A program made the position numbers and the translations under genes. DNA of 64,000 nucleotides from Porphyromonas pogonae (GTDB lineage Bacteria; Bacteroidota; Bacteroidia; Bacteroidales; Porphyromonadaceae): the NCBI RefSeq assembly GCF_036320655.1, contig NZ_CP143258.1, forward strand, positions 1,054,001 through 1,118,000. The letters are read 5' to 3'. This document shows positions 33,731-42,920 of the stretch, piece by piece. The notes beneath the pieces are model-generated. The model did not search any database and was not told the origin of the DNA. It worked only from the letters and a program-made list of their open reading frames with translations. Every line of letters begins with the position of its first letter. Position 1 is the stretch's first letter.

Positions 33731-33855
33731 ACAAAAGTTCCTTACAACATCTATTTATCTATAAGGAAAATAAGAGAAGAAGCAGTGTGGGGGATTATAT
33801 TAGATGTAATTTTTTTCTATGCAGTTGATTATAGGGGGTAATACTTTTAGTCTGA

Positions 33856-34644
33856 TTATAGTAACCCATGGTTAGAAATAGAGAAGAGGGCAAAGTCATA
33901 TTTGACCGGATCATTGGGATCAAATATCCTGAGGTTGTTTGTAAGTTCGATGGCTGTTTGCCAATCAATAGCCGTACGCCGGATTAATCCCAGTGCGCGA
34001 GCCGTACGCTCTACATGTACATCAATGGGACAAATAAGAGCTTTACCGGGAATACGTGACCATACACCAAAGTCTACTCCTTTATGATCTTTTCTTACCA
34101 TCCATCGCAAATACATATTGAGTCGTTTGCATGCTGATTTTCTTTCCGGGCTGGCGATGTGTTTACGTGTACGAGTTGGAAAGTAAGATGACGTTGTAAA
34201 ATAATTCGAAAATTTATTTAATGCATTTTCCATTGTGAAGCAATTGGATTCGAGAAGGAAAGCATTTTCCAGACTGTTGTATTTGCTATAGTGAGTCTTT
34301 AGAAAATTAATGAAGTAGAGTAGGTCAGTATCATTGAATGTACGATGCTTGAAGCCTAAAAGATTTTTGAGGTCTGCTTCACTATGATGTTTGATAAAAT
34401 TATATGGACTATTATCCATGCGTTGCATTAGTTCATTGCATTTCGCAATGATGGTACTTCTTTGTCCCCAAGCCAAAATTGCGGCAAAAAGCCCACTGAT
34501 CTCTATGTCTTGCTTAGATGTGAATAGATGTGGTATGGAAATCGGATCCTTCTCTATAAATCTGATATTATTACTTACTTCTGTATGATAATCTAAGAGA
34601 CTCTTGAGTTCGTTTGGGTTATCTTGTAAATTAGGTAAAATCAT
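33856..34644 (-). CDS. TIGR02757 family protein (DUF2400)
   Basis: A 262-residue protein of a conserved family of unknown function. Signature parts are FAAILAWGQRSTIIAKCNELM, RKSACKRLNMYLRWMVRKD, PIDVHVERTARALGLI and the C-terminal FDPNDPVKYDFALF. The DVH...R and DPxDPxKYD pattern recalls helix-hairpin-helix DNA glycosylase folds, but no enzymatic activity is established. It is divergent from blaI, with a 338-base gap that holds the blaI promoter and operator. Confidence 0.85.
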   Translation of the reverse strand: MILPNLQDNPNELKSLLDYHTEVSNNIRFIEKDPISIPHLFTSKQDIEISGLFAAILAWGQRSTIIAKCNELMQRMDNSPYNFIKHHSEADLKNLLGFKHRTFNDTDLLYFINFLKTHYSKYNSLENAFLLESNCFTMENALNKFSNYFTTSSYFPTRTRKHIASPERKSACKRLNMYLRWMVRKDHKGVDFGVWSRIPGKALICPIDVHVERTARALGLIRRTAIDWQTAIELTNNLRIFDPNDPVKYDFALFSISNHGLL

Positions 34645-34920
34645 GAGTTTCTATTTGAGGATAGTTAGTATCATGAAGCTTCAATAGTTCTATAACTTGA
34701 CAAAGCCTATTATTACTTAATATCCTACCAATTCTTTATGATTTGGTTTATTATTTTAAAGGTAATTAAATTAAATAATAGTTTCTAATGTCTTGCTATT
34801 TACCATTGTTTATTCATTCTTAATTGATGCTGAGCTTTTCATTTTTATCAACTCTTTTATTTGTTTTTATCATTGATATATAGCTATCTATTATTTTTTC
34901 GTAAATATTTTTCTTTTTTC

Positions 34921-34951
34921 TTTGTGTTGTTACGTTTTTTTCGTAGTTTTG
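34921..34951 (+). promoter_or_regulatory. Consensus promoter of the blaI-blaR1 operon
   Basis: TTTG (34921-34924), a 19-base spacer and TAGTTTTG (34944-34951): an exact TTTG-N19-TAnnTTTG promoter. A half-site TGTTACG lies in the spacer. The rest of the 34645-34920 gap is AT-rich with no supported feature. Confidence 0.75.
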
Positions 34952-34954
34952 TGA

Positions 34955-34966
34955 TGTAACGTTACA
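34955..34966. promoter_or_regulatory. Palindromic operator, probably for BlaI
   Basis: TGTAACGTTACA is a perfect 12-bp palindrome placed just after the -7 box, where bound BlaI would block initiation. BlaI/MecI repressors bind dyads containing TGTA/TACA half-sites. Assignment to this BlaI is inference. Confidence 0.6.
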
Positions 34967-34982
34967 ATAAATATTTGCAAAT

Positions 34983-35357
34983 ATGGATAGAATTGAAAGA
35001 TTAACCCCACAGGAAGAGAGTATAATGAGGGCTTTTTGGTCTGGTCATGTAAGAATAATCAGGGATATCATCCAAATGTTGCCGTCTCCTAAGCCTCCCT
35101 ATACTACAGTAGCTTCTATAGTGAAGAACCTCGAAGCGAAAGGATATGTAAGAGGTGTACACAAAGGTAGGTGTTATGAGTATAGTGTTTTGATAACAGA
35201 AAAAGATTATTCTGAGAGTACTGTAGGCAGAGTGGTGCAGCAGTTTTTTACCGGAAGTTACAAAGAGCTTGTGCAGCACTTTGTTGCAAAGAGTAAAATA
35301 TCGGCAGAGGAACTCCGTGAAGTTATAGATCTAATAGAAAAAGGAGAGAGTCGATAG
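34983..35357 (+). CDS. BlaI/MecI/CopY family transcriptional repressor
   Basis: A 124-residue winged-helix repressor: RLTPQEESIMRAFW at the start, PPYTTVASIVKNLEAKGYV (recognition helix, residues ~36-55) and the wing GRCYEYSVLI, then a dimerisation tail SKISAEELREVIDLIEKGE. In known systems BlaI represses its own operon until the BlaR1 protease cleaves it. It starts 17 bases after the palindromic operator and lies 56 bases before the M56 gene. The cleavage site cannot be fixed from sequence alone. Confidence 0.92.
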   Translation: MDRIERLTPQEESIMRAFWSGHVRIIRDIIQMLPSPKPPYTTVASIVKNLEAKGYVRGVHKGRCYEYSVLITEKDYSESTVGRVVQQFFTGSYKELVQHFVAKSKISAEELREVIDLIEKGESR

Positions 35358-35413
35358 GCTTTTGTCCGTGCTTTGTAAAAAAGTTATTCTAAGACTAATA
35401 ATACATCATTTCA

Positions 35414-37141
35414 ATGAAGACAACCGTTGTGCTCTTGTTAATATCGACAGTAGGCATCATGCTATTCTACATTATAGATTGGCTGATGTTTAGGCGAAAT
35501 ACTGAATTTGGGTTAAGACGATTTTATCATCTTACTGCAATGGCAAGTTGTGTACTGATGCCGATATTAGGTATGCTTTTGCCCCTGAACTTACATTTAC
35601 CTTTCATGTCACGCCCTGTACCTGCAGGAGCCGAAGCTGTAATAGAAATACCACAAGTGGAGGGTATTGATACAACAGTGCAAAGTGTGAGTGGTAATTG
35701 GTGGCAAGAGCTAAGTATTCATCAAATTGTAGTGGGAGTCTGGTTGTTGGGGATAATTATCTATACGGTAATATTAGCAGTTAGGCTAGTATCACTCTAC
35801 AAGATACTCCGAGGTTCGCGCTATCTATACCGTCATGACGGTATAGAAGTCAAACTCTTACAAGGCAAAGGCATAATCTCACCCTTTAGCACGCTGGGAA
35901 AGATATTTCTATCCCCACATTCTCAGGATAGTGATATGATGCAGAATATCCTTATTCATGAAGCTGCTCATGTACGTGGATTCCATTTTATTGATGTGTG
36001 CTGCTCAGAACTATTTAGGATTGCCAATTGGTATAATCCCTTGGCCCATCTTCTCATAAATAATCAAAAGGAGAATCTGGAATACTTGGCAGATAGGGAT
36101 GTGATAAATAGTTGTACTGACAAAAAGAAATATCAATACCAATTGCTTACAATGACAATGAGCAACCAACCTCATATGCCTTTGTGTAGTGCTTATAATG
36201 ATGTACAAAACTTGAAAAACAGAATTGAAATGATGAATAAAAAAGCTTCACGCTCCATAACTAAGTTAGGGTATTTAGCAATCATCCCCATGGGGGCATT
36301 GCTTATAACGGCAGGAAATCTCTTTTTGGCAAAAGCCGAGCCTGTGCAGGCACCTATGTCTATGACGGAAAATATTTTTCCTGACGTATCGGTAGAAACA
36401 CTTACGAGTGCTAACGAGAATCCACTCTTGCAAATTCAGACTCCTCAGGATGATAAAGTGTATACCGTAGTAGAGCAGTTACCAAGCTTTCCCGGAGGTC
36501 AAGCAGCACTGATGAAATATTTGGCGAAAAATATTCAATATCCCGCTGATGCGCAAAAGAAAAATATACAGGGCAAGGTTGTAGTAACATTCATTGTAAA
36601 TAAAGACGGTAGTTTGTCTGATATTAATATCGCGAGAGGTGTGGATACATCCTTGGATAAAGAAGCTCTGCGTGTGATTGAAGGGATGCCTAAGTGGAAG
36701 CCCGGTAAACAAAAAGGAGAGATTGTAAGATGTAAATTTGCCTTGCCTGTAGTATATAAGTTGAATAATACTAAGCAAGAAAAAGTCTTTAAAGACGCTA
36801 CAGCAAAGACTAAGTCCGACGGTGTTTTTGAAGCTGTGGATGAGCAACCCCTATTTCCCGGTGGAACAGGTGAGATGTATAAATTCATGGCAAATACAAT
36901 GATATACCCCGAAACAGCAATCAAGGCAAATATTCAAGGAAAAGTAATAGTTCGCTATATCGTAAATCAAGACGGTAGTATAAGTGATATCGAAGTTGCG
37001 CGAGGAGTAGATCCTGTTTTAGATGCAGAGGCGGTGCGCGTTATCAAAGCGATGCCTAAATGGATTCCCGGAAAACAAAATGGTAAACCTGTACGTGTGA
37101 GGTATACGATGCCTGTAGTATTCATGCTGAACAAAAAATAA
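35414..37141 (+). CDS. BlaR1-type M56 metallopeptidase fused to two TonB C-terminal domains
   Basis: A 575-residue inner-membrane protein. The N-terminal half has transmembrane helices (~2-22, ~35-55, ~105-125) and a cytoplasmic M56 zinc protease motif HEAAH near residue 184, with NWYNPLAHLL and ENLEYLADRDV downstream (third zinc ligand Glu). After another transmembrane helix (~293-310) come two periplasmic TonB C-domains (~345-455 and ~465-575), each with LPSFPGG/QPLFPGG, IQGKVVVTFIVNKDGS-type and GVDxxLDKEALRVI-type motifs. In Bacteroidetes such fusions may couple surface signals to BlaI cleavage. The sensor ligand is unknown. Confidence 0.88.
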   Translation: MKTTVVLLLISTVGIMLFYIIDWLMFRRNTEFGLRRFYHLTAMASCVLMPILGMLLPLNLHLPFMSRPVPAGAEAVIEIPQVEGIDTTVQSVSGNWWQELSIHQIVVGVWLLGIIIYTVILAVRLVSLYKILRGSRYLYRHDGIEVKLLQGKGIISPFSTLGKIFLSPHSQDSDMMQNILIHEAAHVRGFHFIDVCCSELFRIANWYNPLAHLLINNQKENLEYLADRDVINSCTDKKKYQYQLLTMTMSNQPHMPLCSAYNDVQNLKNRIEMMNKKASRSITKLGYLAIIPMGALLITAGNLFLAKAEPVQAPMSMTENIFPDVSVETLTSANENPLLQIQTPQDDKVYTVVEQLPSFPGGQAALMKYLAKNIQYPADAQKKNIQGKVVVTFIVNKDGSLSDINIARGVDTSLDKEALRVIEGMPKWKPGKQKGEIVRCKFALPVVYKLNNTKQEKVFKDATAKTKSDGVFEAVDEQPLFPGGTGEMYKFMANTMIYPETAIKANIQGKVIVRYIVNQDGSISDIEVARGVDPVLDAEAVRVIKAMPKWIPGKQNGKPVRVRYTMPVVFMLNKK

Positions 37142-37240
37142 TAGTATCGTTCCATAAAAAACAGTAGAGAGGTGCACCTGCCATGGGTATGGTGTGCCTC
37201 TTTCGTGTGTACATCAGAGTCGTGAGTGGAAATATTTGTA

Positions 37241-37248
37241 TAAATTTG
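37241..37248 (+). promoter_or_regulatory. -7 box before the two-domain TonB protein
   Basis: TAAATTTG matches TAnnTTTG and lies 35 bases before the GTG start at 37283. Confidence 0.45.
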
Positions 37249-37282
37249 GGTCACATAATAAACACCTATAATATACACCAGC

Positions 37283-38116
37283 GTGAAAACAACACTGATA
37301 TTGCTACTCACCTTCATGACATTGAATATATATCATGGTAAGTGCACGAGCTACGTACTTAGAGCCTCGGGGACTGAGAAAATAACCGACAGTATCTCAG
37401 ATAATAAACTATACGAGTATGTAGACAAAAAAGCTAAATTTCCTGGAGGAATGAAAGCGCTCTACTACTATATATCGCAAAACATAAAACTGCCCGACAG
37501 CATACAACGTGAGCTGAAATACAAGGTGGTGCTGAAATTGGTCATTGACAGGAGTGGTGATCTGATAGAGACTACTGTGCTGAAGAGTGGAGGCATAGAC
37601 TACATAGACAGAGCCTTGGTGGATGTGATAAAGAAAGCTGAAAAATGGGAGCCAGACTCTTATGACGGACAGGCTGTTAAGAGCCAGTTAGTAGTGCCTA
37701 TAACCTTTGACTATAAAAAAGGGGGCAATAAAGAGGATCAATGGCCTTACAAACCCACGATGACAAGTAGATATTCATATATGGACGAAAACAATAGGAC
37801 ACCACTATTTCCAGGTGGTGATGCTGGAATACTTGCATTTATTTATAAGAACTTAGAGTATCCTGAGCGAGCTTTGAGGGACAATATTACGGGGGTGGCT
37901 ACCGTCACGTTTCTGGTAGATACAGAGGGTAAAGTGTGTGACTTGAAGATAGAAAAATCATCGGGCGATGTTACGCTGGATCATGAAGCCCTGAGGGTAT
38001 TGAAGTTGTTGCCTTCCTTTGTGCCTGCTGTACAAAAAGGTAAGCTGGTAAATACTAAATATACGATGAATATAAAATTTGATTATAGCAATCCCACAAA
38101 CAGGAAAATATACTGA
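37283..38116 (+). CDS. Secreted or anchored protein with two TonB C-terminal domains
   Basis: A 277-residue protein beginning at a GTG with a hydrophobic signal or anchor (MKTTLILLLTFMTLN). Two TonB C-domains follow: one at ~45-150 starting KKAKFPGGMKALYYY, less conserved, and one at ~170-270 with TPLFPGGDAGILAFIYK, GVATVTFLVDTEGKV and LDHEALRVLKLLPS. No protease domain, no long proline spacer and no ExbB/D-type partner nearby. The signal start resembles the M56 protein upstream, suggesting the domains were duplicated from it. Confidence 0.8.
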   Translation: MKTTLILLLTFMTLNIYHGKCTSYVLRASGTEKITDSISDNKLYEYVDKKAKFPGGMKALYYYISQNIKLPDSIQRELKYKVVLKLVIDRSGDLIETTVLKSGGIDYIDRALVDVIKKAEKWEPDSYDGQAVKSQLVVPITFDYKKGGNKEDQWPYKPTMTSRYSYMDENNRTPLFPGGDAGILAFIYKNLEYPERALRDNITGVATVTFLVDTEGKVCDLKIEKSSGDVTLDHEALRVLKLLPSFVPAVQKGKLVNTKYTMNIKFDYSNPTNRKIY

Positions 38117-38216
38117 GGATAGTTTGGCAGAGTAATCCATATTATATCTACTGCTTTAAACGTTATAAGTGCATACAATGTTATGAAATAAAAATAGAAT
38201 GGTAACTAAAAAAGAT

Positions 38217-38690
38217 ATGAAGATGAAATACATTAATATGAAAGCATGGTCTGCAGTACTCATGTTCGTAGGGGCATCATGGGCTGCCCAATCTACATCG
38301 TACAATGGCGAAAAAGAGATAAGACCTCGAGCCACCTATACTTTGCAAGCACAGCAGTCTGTCACAAGGCCTCTACCTCAGTACCCTGGTGGCAACAAAG
38401 CGCTTATGGAGTTTATGAGACAAAACATCAAATATCCTGATCAGGCCAAAGAAAAAGGGTTATATGGTCAGGTTATTGTAAAGTTTGATGTTAATATTGA
38501 TGGAACTATCACTAATGCTAAAGTGGCACATTCTGTAGATCCTATTTTGGACAATGAAGCTTTACGGGTAATATCTCTGATGCCCAAATGGCTTCCGGCA
38601 TTGGACGAAAGCGGTAATCCTAAGAAAGCAAGTTTCAGTCTTCCATTTATATTCCACAAGCCAGCTGCTATTTTCTACAAGGATAAGTAA
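38217..38690 (+). CDS. Protein with a single TonB C-terminal domain
   Basis: About 157 residues: an N-terminal hydrophobic segment (MKAWSAVLMFVGASWAAQS) and one TonB C-domain (~60-150) with LPQYPGGNKALMEFMRQNI, YGQVIVKFDVNIDGT and VDPILDNEALRVISLMPKW. It is closest in sequence to the domains of the BlaR1-type protein two genes upstream. The in-frame ATG at 38199 would add six residues. It is the last of three TonB-domain genes in a row. Confidence 0.78.
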   Translation: MKMKYINMKAWSAVLMFVGASWAAQSTSYNGEKEIRPRATYTLQAQQSVTRPLPQYPGGNKALMEFMRQNIKYPDQAKEKGLYGQVIVKFDVNIDGTITNAKVAHSVDPILDNEALRVISLMPKWLPALDESGNPKKASFSLPFIFHKPAAIFYKDK

Positions 38691-38864
38691 AGATATCTGC
38701 GGATCCTTGTAAGGGCGTTGCAGATGAAGTGGCTTTATCTCATTACGAAACATTAGGACTACCCCCTGATATTTCCATAATCTTATGCGGGTGATTTTGT
38801 TTATCAACTTTCTTTAAGATATGTGGGACTACCAGGGGCGTACCATTCCCGTCTGTCTAACAGC

Positions 38865-41477
38865 TTACAACTTAAAGTATATACTGACCATAGCATTGCG
38901 AGGACGTATTTGATATATGGTTTGTGTTTTAGTCAGATTCCCCATGATGGTATAGTCGTAAGTATTGTGGCCTAATAAGTTATTCACGGCAAGGTTAAGC
39001 TCTATTCCACTATGGAGGCTGTAAGTCACGTCGATATCTGTAAATACGAAATGTTTGTATTGATTTATTATGTATTCGTTATGGTAGTGTTCCGTTGTCA
39101 AACGTGCCGTCAAACTTTTTGTAGGAGAAATACCAAGGGTGAATTGCCCGCATATTCTATTGAATGTATTACTCAAATTGAGTTCGGCAATAGTCATTTT
39201 ATTTTGTGAATAAGAAAGGCTATAAGTCAGATTGCACCATCTATTCAGTCTGCTTGTTATTTTGGGTGTTATATTATAGATTCGTGACGTATAGTGATAC
39301 AAGGAATTATTTTGGAATGATGAACCTTGGGATTTCAACCCATCGGCAGCGAGTGATACAAATCCGTTTAGCCATTCCACCCCTTTACTGATATTTCCAT
39401 TTATTATCCAAGTCTTTACATTGTTATCTTTGCGAAGGTAATCGTGTATTATATATTCATGTTTGAATTTCCTATTAGCTACATAGGGATAAGAAGAGAT
39501 GTTCCGGCTCACTCCTGCATTGGCAAAGATGGATTTGAGTATGTTTTTATAGGATACATTCCAGCTCACACGCTTATCATATCCTGTATGAAAATCCATA
39601 ATTCCCGTAAATATATTTCTGTAATTGCTCAAAATAGCCCCTTTGTAAATTCCTTGTTCGTCCGGAAGTTGTTTGCCTATATTTAGTGAAAGAGATGTAT
39701 TTAAGTGAGGAGAGTAGAAGTAACGGATAAATAGACCGGGAAAAAAGTATATATTTTGGTGATTGAGCCTTATGTCTTCTGCTCGTTCATGATATTTGTA
39801 AGATGCATAGCTGAGAGGCAATGTCCCTTTTATCTCTAATTCCCCTTTTTTATAAGATATTTCAGGTGAGATGTAAGGATGCAGGTATTCCATAGATAGA
39901 TTATTTTCTGGCAACTGTACCGTGTTTTCCAAACCATGAGCCATGCTGTTAATATGCCGGTATACACCTATTACACCAACCTTCATAGATAAAGTAAAGG
40001 GACTGAAGTAAAAAGCCAATTGCGTATGCGTATTGGTAAAAAATACTTTGGATTGGATGTCTTGATCAACATCACTATATCTACGGCTTATATTCAACCT
40101 GTGATGCTTGTTTTCATAGCGATTAAATGACCGTAAAGTATAGTATCTATTGCCAATTCGTTTTATCAGATGTAGATCATCTATCAAGTATATGGATGGT
40201 AAAGATGCTGTTTGGGTGTTATTATAGGTTCCTTCATTCTCTATGCTTGTGCGATTAGAGGCTATATCTGTAGAAAACTTATTTTTTAGATAATATTCAC
40301 TTCTATTTGTTTCCCATATCAGATCACCGGTGAACTTATTGCTCGTACTGTATCCGTGTTCCTTATTCTCGGTGATGATAGTAGAGTCTACGGTATAGTC
40401 AGTCACGTCGGTCTGCCTATCAGTATTGTATCTATGATGAATATAAGTAAATTGAGAAGAGAGATTACTGTTTTTCCCCATACCCCATAAGTTGTTTGTA
40501 GAAATTGCATGCGAATTATTGAACAAACTACGGTTTTCTTCAAGATCTGTCAATAACGAAGGTTGGGTATGCAGGTAGTCTCTCAGTCTATAGTTGTTTC
40601 CGAAGGAGGAAGACATGTCTTTTATTTCTTGATTACTTGTCTCATGTGTTACATCTTTACCGATATTGTTTGTTTTATAGGTGTTTAGTGTTTGAGTGTT
40701 TTTCTTGAAGCGCATCAAAGATATTTCCCCCTGATGAAGTAGAGGTGTACACCCTATTCCCATACGAGCTACAATAATATAACGGGATTTCGCTTTTTCT
40801 TTGAGGCGGATGTTTATTGCCGGATTTTGTGAGAATGAGATATCTGCCAACGCTTTGATTGGTTGATGGTTTTCCATGACTTCTATGCGAGCTACATCTT
40901 CTTGGCTGATATTATTGGTTGCCAAACCGTATCGGTCTCCCAGCATGTCTTTTCCTTCGATGTAAAATTTATTGATGGGTATCCCATTGTATTTGATTTG
41001 TCCTGATTTAGAAAGTTCAATCCCCGGCATTCTTTTAAGGACATCGGCAAGTGATTTGTCTTGTTGCTCTGCAAATGCTGATACTCTGTAAATGACAGTA
41101 TCTCCTTTGTCCATGATGCTTTTAGATTTGATCACCACTTCTTTGAGTGCAATAGCTTTTTCTTTCATTTCCACGTTATATGTATCACGATCTTTCGAGA
41201 CCAGTTGCGTGACAGTCTCAAAGCTCATCATGGAGTATTTGAGTTGGTACTGTTTATTACTTGGAATAAACGGAATGCTATATTCACCCTCAGCATTACT
41301 CACAGCATAACTTATTATTTTAGTGGGATTACGGGTCTGCAATACTACCATGACCCCCTCAATAGGACTTTTGTCTTTAGCCCTGCTTACTATTCCGTGT
41401 AATGGGGTAGTCTGTGCATTGCCAGCCCATGCGCATAGAAGTGATACAAAAAAGATAATGACTACGTGGTGTCTCAT
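38865..41477 (-). CDS. TonB-dependent-receptor-like outer-membrane beta-barrel protein
   Basis: An 870-residue outer-membrane protein: signal peptide (~1-21, ending GNAQ), a carboxypeptidase-regulatory-like domain (~25-105, LHGIVSRAKDKSPIEGVMV, with GEYSIPF), a plug-like region (~110-235, KSLADVLKRMPGIELSKSG and IPINKFYIEGKDML) and a long barrel ending NAMVSIYFKL. It resembles the Bacteroidetes family of barrels with a degenerate plug. It starts 10 bases after a GLPGLI gene, and the two are probably one operon. It converges on the TonB-domain genes. Confidence 0.82.
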   Translation of the reverse strand: MRHHVVIIFFVSLLCAWAGNAQTTPLHGIVSRAKDKSPIEGVMVVLQTRNPTKIISYAVSNAEGEYSIPFIPSNKQYQLKYSMMSFETVTQLVSKDRDTYNVEMKEKAIALKEVVIKSKSIMDKGDTVIYRVSAFAEQQDKSLADVLKRMPGIELSKSGQIKYNGIPINKFYIEGKDMLGDRYGLATNNISQEDVARIEVMENHQPIKALADISFSQNPAINIRLKEKAKSRYIIVARMGIGCTPLLHQGEISLMRFKKNTQTLNTYKTNNIGKDVTHETSNQEIKDMSSSFGNNYRLRDYLHTQPSLLTDLEENRSLFNNSHAISTNNLWGMGKNSNLSSQFTYIHHRYNTDRQTDVTDYTVDSTIITENKEHGYSTSNKFTGDLIWETNRSEYYLKNKFSTDIASNRTSIENEGTYNNTQTASLPSIYLIDDLHLIKRIGNRYYTLRSFNRYENKHHRLNISRRYSDVDQDIQSKVFFTNTHTQLAFYFSPFTLSMKVGVIGVYRHINSMAHGLENTVQLPENNLSMEYLHPYISPEISYKKGELEIKGTLPLSYASYKYHERAEDIRLNHQNIYFFPGLFIRYFYSPHLNTSLSLNIGKQLPDEQGIYKGAILSNYRNIFTGIMDFHTGYDKRVSWNVSYKNILKSIFANAGVSRNISSYPYVANRKFKHEYIIHDYLRKDNNVKTWIINGNISKGVEWLNGFVSLAADGLKSQGSSFQNNSLYHYTSRIYNITPKITSRLNRWCNLTYSLSYSQNKMTIAELNLSNTFNRICGQFTLGISPTKSLTARLTTEHYHNEYIINQYKHFVFTDIDVTYSLHSGIELNLAVNNLLGHNTYDYTIMGNLTKTQTIYQIRPRNAMVSIYFKL

Positions 41478-41487
41478 TGTAGATATT

Positions 41488-42324
41488 TTATTTCTCTAAG
41501 AACTCTATTGGCTCGTACTGTTCTTGATTTGGTGACTCATCGCCAATTTTTATCCCCAGTTGTGCCTCGATGTGAGCCATAGGATGTTTGGTGTATTGTT
41601 CCTTGCCTTTAAGAAATTCTTTGCGGGTAGTCTTGACGTATCCTTTCATATTGGGGTTACGGATGATGACTATGGGATTGTCTGTTACCTTTTCAAGTCC
41701 TACGGCAGTAAAAACATACAAGCGTTCACTATCGTATGCTTCCATGATCAAACCCGGCAATCCGCCCAAAAGCCAAGGTCCATTGCCAATCGGTATTTCG
41801 GGAGCAAACCATGCAGTCCATTGTCTTCCTCTGTAAGTACATGTAGCCTTTTGGCACTCATAGTTCAGAATGCTTTTAGTGCTATCTTCGATATGCCATT
41901 TTTGATCATTTAGTTTATCTTCATAGAGATAGGCATCAGTATTGATGATGTCCGTCACTGTCACAGCTCCGTGAGGATAGTTTTTGAAAATATAAGTCAT
42001 GTATTTTTTTGATAAAATAATTCCCTTATCAAAAGCATCACTAAAACGTTTCATGAATATCTCTTCTCCTTTTGGGGATGCATTTAGAGTATCCATCTCA
42101 AATGTCAAGGGGCTGTAAAATACTGAAACGTCCTTACCAATAGCCAAAATAAGCTGATCTGTAAGGGGCCTTACTCGAGGCGGTTTTCGTGTCCTTTCAT
42201 ACTTATATGCTATCTTCATATAGGCACTATCCAGTGTTTGTACACTCTGTGCATGCAGTGCTTGTGGAAATAAAAGAGCACAAACAGTGATGAAAATACT
42301 ATTAAAGTGATGATGTGTTTTCAT
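41488..42324 (-). CDS. GLPGLI family protein
   Basis: A 278-residue exported protein with a signal peptide (~1-25, ending LHAQS) and the family-naming motif GGLPGLIMEAYD near residue 190, preceded by YECQKATCTYRGRQWTAWFAPEIP. GLPGLI proteins are widespread in Bacteroidetes, often beside TonB-dependent-like barrels as here, and have no established function. The pair may form an outer-membrane export or uptake device; this is inference. Confidence 0.88.
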   Translation of the reverse strand: MKTHHHFNSIFITVCALLFPQALHAQSVQTLDSAYMKIAYKYERTRKPPRVRPLTDQLILAIGKDVSVFYSPLTFEMDTLNASPKGEEIFMKRFSDAFDKGIILSKKYMTYIFKNYPHGAVTVTDIINTDAYLYEDKLNDQKWHIEDSTKSILNYECQKATCTYRGRQWTAWFAPEIPIGNGPWLLGGLPGLIMEAYDSERLYVFTAVGLEKVTDNPIVIIRNPNMKGYVKTTRKEFLKGKEQYTKHPMAHIEAQLGIKIGDESPNQEQYEPIEFLEK

Positions 42325-42638
42325 GTGATATTAAAATGTAGAAGAATACTAAATTTAACAAACGAAAAAGTAATCCTATGTATATATGCCCTTGTATAAA
42401 AGTCTTGGAAATCATATTCATCACCCCATTCAATGCTCTTCTCCGAACTTCAGTCAGTAAGCATATTATGCAGGTTGTGGAGATTGACTATTATACTCAA
42501 TAGAAACAAAGATAAAATAAGGATATTACATATAAAACAAATAAAAGTAATTTCTCGGGACTTATACAAAACCGAGTGAAAACTTATTATGTTTGGATAC
42601 TACCCTTTTCCGGAATAGTATCGAAAGAAAAAGCATTG
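42325..42638. other. Intergenic region upstream of the GLPGLI gene
   Basis: It contains a minus-strand -7 box (42507-42514) and otherwise AT-rich sequence without a supported gene. The MITE copy B follows it. Confidence 0.45.
42507..42514 (-). promoter_or_regulatory. -7 box, possibly for the GLPGLI-barrel operon
   Basis: Minus-strand TATCTTTG, exact consensus. The leader would be about 175 bases. Confidence 0.4.
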
Positions 42639-42817
42639 GAGACTGTTGCAAAAGTCAACAGTCTCATGGATTTTGGAGGCAAAGCCGACAAAAGACACTT
42701 TGACCGGGCAGAGAAGGTAAAGTGCAAGGCGCTAAGAGTGAGTGCACAGGGAGTTTACTTCAGGTAAATGACCAAGCGCGAATCTCGCAAGCAACTTGCC
42801 TACTATGCAACGGTCTC
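42639..42817 (+). mobile_element. 187-bp MITE, copy B (179 bp)
   Basis: Same element and orientation as copy A, with an 8-base deletion near the right end (CGAAGCAA missing). It is flanked by the 5-bp duplication CATTG. It lies about 100 bases downstream of the sdhB/frdB stop. Confidence 0.88.
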
Positions 42818-42920
42818 CATTGGTTAATAATTCCATCATTTATCCCCAAGAAAAGAGCGTTATGCCCATAGTCGGAGCATAACGCTTTGAATAATATTTG
42901 GTCTAAAACCTTTCGGTGAA

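Noticed and set aside
42576-42767. A 63-codon frame crossing MITE copy B (METVAKVNSLMDFGG-type)
   Set aside because: Start codon and N-terminus come from flanking DNA at each copy, so the shared 43 codons reflect the repeat, not a conserved gene.
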